This document shows, in pieces, positions 59,824 to 64,000 of a stretch of 64,000 bases of DNA. The notes beneath the pieces are model-generated. The model was not told the DNA's origin, did no database searches, and worked only from the letters and a program-made list of their open reading frames with translations. The position numbers and the translations under genes were made by a program. Origin of the DNA: Halomarina pelagica. Its GTDB lineage: Archaea; Halobacteriota; Halobacteria; Halobacteriales; Haloarculaceae. The stretch's first letter is position 1; each line of letters opens with the position of its first letter. Location: NCBI RefSeq assembly GCF_024228315.1, contig NZ_CP100456.1, positions 40,302 to 104,301 of the forward strand, in the 5' to 3' direction.

Positions 59824-60843
59824 ACTCGAGAGTGCCGTAGTTGGCCTCCGAACTGGTGTGACGCTGCCTCGCGAAAGGGTCTGACTTCTTCGACTCACTT
59901 CTCAGATAACGCGCGTATAATTGTTATCCTCCGGGGTCTCGCTGCCTACCATGGCCGGGTGGCTTGAAAGATCCGACCAGAGTGGTGGCCGACAGGAGCA
60001 CTAATACTAATTACTCGAGAATTAATCCCCGTCACTCCCGGCCAAGATCGCTATCCCTCCCCGTGATTGACATCCTCCACACGACTGAAGTCGTGGGAGT
60101 CCTCGCGCTTGGGGTCAGGCGTTCCGACCCCAACGGAGGCAACTTCCTGACCTCGGTGGTCGGTCTCAGTTTGTAGGTGGTGCGTCGGGCGGCACGTGGT
60201 GACGCCAGTCGTTCGGACTACCCTGCTAACACCCTACGCGCCGTGCCATCGGCCCGACTCGGACGCACGTCCGAGCCTCGTGTGGGGAGGGTTGCTTTTT
60301 GTTGATGGAGACCCTAATCCAACTCCAGTTTTTCCGAGCAAGTTACGCTAACATCCGACCCTGTTCTACCTACGTATTGCGGTTTTACGGGGTTCGTCAG
60401 ATTCATCCCACGACTAACGTCGTGGGCTTTCTCCTTGATTCTGTGTACTCCTCGATACTAGCGACGAGATAAGGATGGGCCTTTTCTTTTGATAGTTAGT
60501 TCTTGCCAATAGAGGCGTCAAACGCGGCGTTTCTTGGTTTCTCGACAACTCTATCTGTCTTCCATAGCAGTACGGCTTTTGCCAGGGTATGAGAGCGCTA
60601 CGTTCGGCTCGTTGCGTGCGCAGGGTGCACGAATTTTGGACTACACTGGATGTAGAAGATGAGACTACACCCAATATAGAGGGCCCAGAATGCACAGTTT
60701 CGATTGGTATACCGATCTGAAACCATTTCAAACCAGAGTCGATGGGCGATTCTAGTTAGTCATCTATCTCTTCCAGGCTTTGCAGACTGTTTGAGCCAAA
60801 GCTGTTGCTCATCCATGGACGTTCTCTGTGTTATAGGACAGCT
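59824..60843. other. gene-free stretch with decayed TnpB-element ends
   Basis: No gene is recognised. At 60067-60245 (minus strand) lies a tnpB 3' fragment plus right end of the type seen at 9.4-9.64 kb: both share a ccgatggcacggc run and an aggatgtcaa terminus. At 60407-60428 a hairpin cccacgactaacgtcgtggg matches the right end of the element at 10371. The 60800-60845 region has aaagctgt and acagcttt arms that could form a hairpin at the 3' end of the transposase gene. Confidence 0.55.
60067..60245 (-). mobile_element. 3' remnant of a TnpB element
   Basis: On the minus strand a noncoding tail resembling the tnpB 3' end at 9470-9637 leads to ccacgacttcagtcgtgtgg and aggatgtcaat. The reading frame is broken. 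Only the guide-RNA-like end survives. Confidence 0.6.
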
Positions 60844-62607
60844 TTAGCCGATACCAATTTGCTTCAGCAGGGTCAGCACCGTGTTTGCCGTTACAACAGG
60901 CGATCGTTCGTATTCACCAGTCAGTTCGACCTGCACAAGTAGATCGACCGCTCGCCAGATCGAATACAGGAGACAGGCGAATGCGAAGTAGAAGAACCGC
61001 AAGACAAAGTTCTTCGAGGTTGTCGCGGCCATGAACCGCTTGATACTCCGATAGCCACTTTCGATCTCCCAGCGATACGCATACTCGCTGAGATATCTCT
61101 CGCCTCCGTTCGACATGAACACCGAGTACTGGCGGTGATCAGTGTACTTGGCATCCTCTTTCCGGCGATAGATCAATGTCGTATTGTGCCACTCGTTACT
61201 CCCGAGGTGGAGGTTCCTGTCGGTTAAATACCGGTTTTGATCCTGCTGGCAGAGCCGTTTCGCTTGCGCTTTCTCGCTGGTCTGCATCCGCTTTGGAACG
61301 ACGTAAGTGAGCCCGCGCTGGCTGATCGCGTCGAGAACGTGCTGGCTGTCGAAATCGCGGTCCATCAGCACGTTATCGACAAAGACGAGTTCCTCAGCGG
61401 AATCTAGCAGATCCTCAACAATCTCCAAACGGCTCTCTCCTTTTCGTACTGGTCGTGCATCCAATACCAGTGGAACTGCGTTGCCGACCAACTGGGCTGT
61501 TGCCCACTGATAGGCGTACTCGTCGCTTGCTTCCTTCGTGCCGATGATCTCATTCTCGTAGCCAGAGCGATCCCCAGTAAACGGATTGGCCTCAGTGATA
61601 TCGATCACAACGATTCCCCCTCGATGGAATTCCTTCGTATCGGCCACGCGTTCTAAAAGTCGGTCGAGAGACTGGCGATACATCTCGTGAATTCGGTCGA
61701 CAGAGAGGTTCCGAACATGTTCACGGTGAGTGTGTCCCAGCGGTGTTCGGTCACGCTGTGACTCATAGACGAAGCTACGTGCGCCTTCATTCGCTGCCAG
61801 ACTTTCTCGAAGACCGAGATAGGTCTGGAGGTCCCAGAACGCGTGCTCGTGAATCTCACAGCCTTCGCCTCGATCCAACGAAAAGCCCGGATAGACGATT
61901 TGGCCGATGTGCTCCGTGATCTTCTGAACTTGATCGAAAACTGTGCGTCCATCAAGTGTTGGTTCTTCGTCTGATTCGTGACGTGTCTGGGTGTCCGATG
62001 GCTCTCGCGGAATTGTTACGCCCGCTCGATCGGCCTTAATTAGGATCGTCTTCGCGGTTGTCTTGATCATGTCTTTGAGGTCCGTGGTAAATCGATACCT
62101 CCAGCATCGCCACAACGTCGATTGGTCGGGTATCGCTTCAATATTGAGACGATGGCACAGCGATGGTCGCTGCTGGAGATACTCGACGAGTGCTGTCTCG
62201 TGATTCCAGCCATGGAGTTCTTTGAGGAGAAATAGCCGCATCAGTAAGATCATGTTGTACCGTGTCGATCCAGTATATCGATCATGGGGCTGGAACTCGA
62301 CGTACGCCAATGGAAGATCAGACACGAAGCGCTCGACTGACGTGTGAGCGTCGTGCTCAAACCAGACCTTCGCGACGGTTCGAACGTCCTCTTCGAGAAC
62401 ACTAAGCGAACTTCGGTCATACAATGGTGTCAAATCGTAGGCTGGCCACTTATGGTACGATGTCATCGCGATTGTTCGGAAAACCTCACGCCGTGACAAT
62501 CGTGTCGAGACCATTCGCCCGAAATACTTTTTGAGGGTTCCAAAATACACTATCCATCCGGGGTCAGACACCCGATCTAGACGGAATGACTCATTCATCT
62601 CCGTCAC
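60844..62607 (-). CDS. DDE transposase with YREK motif (IS4/ISH3-like)
   Basis: The 587-residue protein shows a DDE triad: Asp in 'GGIVVIDITEANPF', Asp in 'ELVFVDNVLMDRDFDS', and Glu in 'YAYRWEIESGYRSIKRF', which also fits the Y-x2-R-x3-E-x6-K signature of IS4-like enzymes. The N-terminal third ('YNMILLMRLFLLKELHGWNH', 'LCHRLNIEAIPDQSTLWR') is the usual DNA-binding part. Codon use is less GC-rich than its neighbours, a sign of transfer. The frame appears intact. Clear terminal inverted repeats were not found, so the element ends are not drawn. Confidence 0.85.
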   Translation of the reverse strand: MTEMNESFRLDRVSDPGWIVYFGTLKKYFGRMVSTRLSRREVFRTIAMTSYHKWPAYDLTPLYDRSSLSVLEEDVRTVAKVWFEHDAHTSVERFVSDLPLAYVEFQPHDRYTGSTRYNMILLMRLFLLKELHGWNHETALVEYLQQRPSLCHRLNIEAIPDQSTLWRCWRYRFTTDLKDMIKTTAKTILIKADRAGVTIPREPSDTQTRHESDEEPTLDGRTVFDQVQKITEHIGQIVYPGFSLDRGEGCEIHEHAFWDLQTYLGLRESLAANEGARSFVYESQRDRTPLGHTHREHVRNLSVDRIHEMYRQSLDRLLERVADTKEFHRGGIVVIDITEANPFTGDRSGYENEIIGTKEASDEYAYQWATAQLVGNAVPLVLDARPVRKGESRLEIVEDLLDSAEELVFVDNVLMDRDFDSQHVLDAISQRGLTYVVPKRMQTSEKAQAKRLCQQDQNRYLTDRNLHLGSNEWHNTTLIYRRKEDAKYTDHRQYSVFMSNGGERYLSEYAYRWEIESGYRSIKRFMAATTSKNFVLRFFYFAFACLLYSIWRAVDLLVQVELTGEYERSPVVTANTVLTLLKQIGIG

Positions 62608-62796
62608 TCGCCCACCGAGATTCGACGCGCATGAAGGTGCGTACCAAGAAGAGGGTGGCTTACCGAAAAAGCGGTGTACTGAGCTCGTGCTAATCTCTTG
62701 AGTACTATTCGAAGAGCGCTATCGCTCAAACAACGGATAGAGTCCGAGGAGGGCAAAAAGTACGCCTTACAAACACTACCGCGAAGAGGACGAGTA

Positions 62797-63066
62797 TTAT
62801 CTCGACCCGAATTCGTTCGACAGTGCCTCGGCATTTTGTGAGATTTCAGTCGATAGTCGCTCGTCAATCGCGTTTTTATCGACCCCGGATACATGCCTGC
62901 AGACGATGTTTCGAAGCCCAACACGACCGCCCGCCGTTCGCGGATCCGCGCTGGTTTCGTACTGGGCGACCTGTTCACCCTCGCACATAACCGTATACTT
63001 GCACGGCTTTGAATCCCCCGTCGTCATTTCAACGGAAACGGATCCTTCCAACTCAATGACAACCAT
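62797..63066 (-). CDS. small unknown protein after the MOSC gene
   Basis: The protein has 89 residues from ATG 63066, 2 nt after the MOSC stop; an overlapping GTG at 63075 would add three. Its beta-rich start ('VIELEGSVSVEMTTGDSKPCKYTVMCEGEQVAQYET') carries two Cys residues, followed by helices. It is probably cotranscribed with the MOSC gene. Family not recognised. Confidence 0.6.
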   Translation of the reverse strand: MVVIELEGSVSVEMTTGDSKPCKYTVMCEGEQVAQYETSADPRTAGGRVGLRNIVCRHVSGVDKNAIDERLSTEISQNAEALSNEFGSR

Positions 63067-63068
63067 GG

Positions 63069-63554
63069 TTACCACCGAATCTCGTCATCGATGGCGATCG
63101 GACCCGACTCGACGACAGTCGCATTAAGCCCACCACGGTGGACGAGCGCTTTCGAAAGTCCCTCCTCTCCGACGAGCGATTGCATATACCCACACGGTTC
63201 ACACAGTTGGATTCCCTCGCAGATAGCGTCACCGACAGTGAATGTTTGGCCCTCGAGGTGGTTGAGCGGGACATTTTGTGTCGTCACGTTTCGACGGTGT
63301 GCACCCATCGGAATCTCAATTTCGGCATCGCGTTCGACTGCTGCCAGCGCTTCGGCTTCGATGAAGGTGATATCACTTGCTTCCTGTACTTCTCGGTTCG
63401 GATCCTCGTCGAGAAAGTTCCACAAACCACGCCCTTCGAAATACCGGTCGCCGCGGAGTCCGCGTTCGGCGACTGCGTCGACGGTTTCTCGTGCTTGCAT
63501 CGGCTCACCACTATCGGGAGCAATGTGGAGCTGCGTAACTTTACCAGTTCCCAT
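63069..63554 (-). CDS. MOSC-domain protein
   Basis: The 161-residue MOSC (molybdenum cofactor sulfurase C-terminal) protein has 'ERGLRGDRYFEGRGLW' near residue 32, 'MGAHRRNVTTQNVPLNHLEGQTFTVGDAICEGIQLCEPCGYM', and conserved Cys/His residues (C at about 117 and 120) typical of the YiiM/MOSC sulfur-carrier fold. Such proteins handle sulfur for the molybdenum or tungsten cofactor or reduce N-hydroxylated compounds. No cofactor gene is adjacent. ATG 63554 is the natural start. Confidence 0.85.
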   Translation of the reverse strand: MGTGKVTQLHIAPDSGEPMQARETVDAVAERGLRGDRYFEGRGLWNFLDEDPNREVQEASDITFIEAEALAAVERDAEIEIPMGAHRRNVTTQNVPLNHLEGQTFTVGDAICEGIQLCEPCGYMQSLVGEEGLSKALVHRGGLNATVVESGPIAIDDEIRW

Positions 63555-63841
63555 GAATTTGCTTCGTGAACATTGATGTTATACATTTTGAAAGGAGAAA
63601 TGAGGCATCCGTGATTCGCGAAGTCGATTCAAACCACAGCTGGCTCCAGCGAACAAGGGCTCATCTACCACGATCGTATGCATTGAGATTCACGGTCTCA
63701 TCTATTCCACCGGATGATCTCGATATAGCATAATGTGATTTATGCCGGCCTGCACTGCCTAGTTAGGCCAGCGTGAGAAGTGAGCAGGTCGTTAATCGGT
63801 CTGAATAAGATACTCGAAGAGAGATTCGCAGTAACCACCGT
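63555..63841. other. gene-free divergent region
   Basis: An AT-rich segment (gttatacattttgaaagg, 63576-63593) supplies a promoter for the MOSC operon on the minus strand. gatatagcataatgtgattta (63720-63740) may serve the frame starting near 63842. Nothing else is recognised. Confidence 0.4.
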
Positions 63842-64000
63842 GTGGCGACCATCACCGAGCGCAAGCTCTTCGATGCTGAGTCGACGCCCAGCAACGGAGT
63901 GACAGTGAGCATGACCAACTTGGAGATGTCGCTCGACGATTATGCTGACTACCCGGAATATCGTGATAGTACCTGGGAACTCGCAAAAGCGATGGGTCGC
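63842..64000 (+). CDS. start of an unrecognised reading frame, cut by the window end
   Basis: From GTG 63842 (or ATG 63911) a frame stays open to the last base: VATITERKLFDAES... then MTNLEMSLDDYADYPEY. Only 53 codons are visible and no family is recognised. The acidic composition (many Asp and Glu) is consistent with a haloarchaeal protein. Confidence 0.35.
   Translation, partial: MATITERKLFDAESTPSNGVTVSMTNLEMSLDDYADYPEYRDSTWELAKAMGR

Overview
The window is from a halophilic archaeon (class Halobacteria). It is GC-rich, and the predicted proteins are very rich in Asp and Glu. Secreted lipoproteins carry Tat twin-arginine signals, promoters have TATA boxes 25-30 nt before start codons (leaderless style), sugar regulators are of the TrmB type, and the IS200/IS605 and TnpB elements are haloarchaeal in type. 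No tRNA, rRNA or CRISPR array was recognised. A replication origin with an orc1/cdc6 gene lies at 38.5-40.7 kb, so the window spans an origin of a chromosome or megaplasmid.

Layout. 0-4.3 kb: three co-translated NMT1/THI5-like solute-binding-fold proteins without signal peptides, a membrane zinc-ribbon protein, a DUF4242-like protein and a membrane-anchored methyltransferase. 4.6-16.8 kb: an alcohol/aldehyde oxidation island. It holds an unknown protein, a PQQ quinoprotein dehydrogenase with a lanthanide-type active-site motif, a [2Fe-2S] ferredoxin, a tungsten aldehyde:ferredoxin oxidoreductase, an aldehyde dehydrogenase and a winged-helix regulator. Between 7.8 and 20.4 kb this island is broken up by four different TnpB genes, one intact and one truncated tnpA, and several solo element ends; one insertion split a HEAT-repeat gene.

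20.4-38.4 kb: carbohydrate uptake. An unusual TrmB regulator fused to a PfkB-like (probably catalytically dead) domain is divergent from a GH32 fructosidase fused to a glutamine-amidotransferase-like domain. A complete ABC sugar importer (ATPase, lipoprotein, two permeases) and a YesL-like membrane protein follow. A second TrmB gene is divergent from a second complete importer ending in a Gfo/Idh/MocA oxidoreductase. A Tat-exported endonuclease/exonuclease/phosphatase-family protein lies between the two systems.

38.4-40.7 kb: the origin. Two inverted ORB-like boxes lie left of an AT-rich segment, and at least six further ORB-like boxes in the opposite orientation lie to its right, followed by orc1/cdc6.

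41.6-59.5 kb: the most interesting region, a catabolic cluster with its own split ABC importer, a GH31 glycosidase and an IclR regulator. It encodes a Gfo/Idh sugar dehydrogenase, an enolase-superfamily sugar-acid dehydratase, a DapA-family 2-keto-3-deoxy-sugar-acid aldolase and an aldehyde dehydrogenase. It also encodes an Ldh2/ComC-type dehydrogenase, a split UxaA/SuyAB-type lyase, a YeiH/TauZ-type exporter with a small membrane partner, and a D-2-hydroxyacid dehydrogenase. Together these could form a sulfo-Entner-Doudoroff-like route from a sulfosugar through sulfolactaldehyde and sulfolactate to pyruvate plus exported sulfite. The alternative is an ordinary xyloside/hexonate route.

59.5-64 kb: palindromic IclR-like sites downstream of the regulator, decayed TnpB-element ends, a DDE transposase with a YREK motif, a small unknown protein, a MOSC-domain protein and the start of an unrecognised reading frame.
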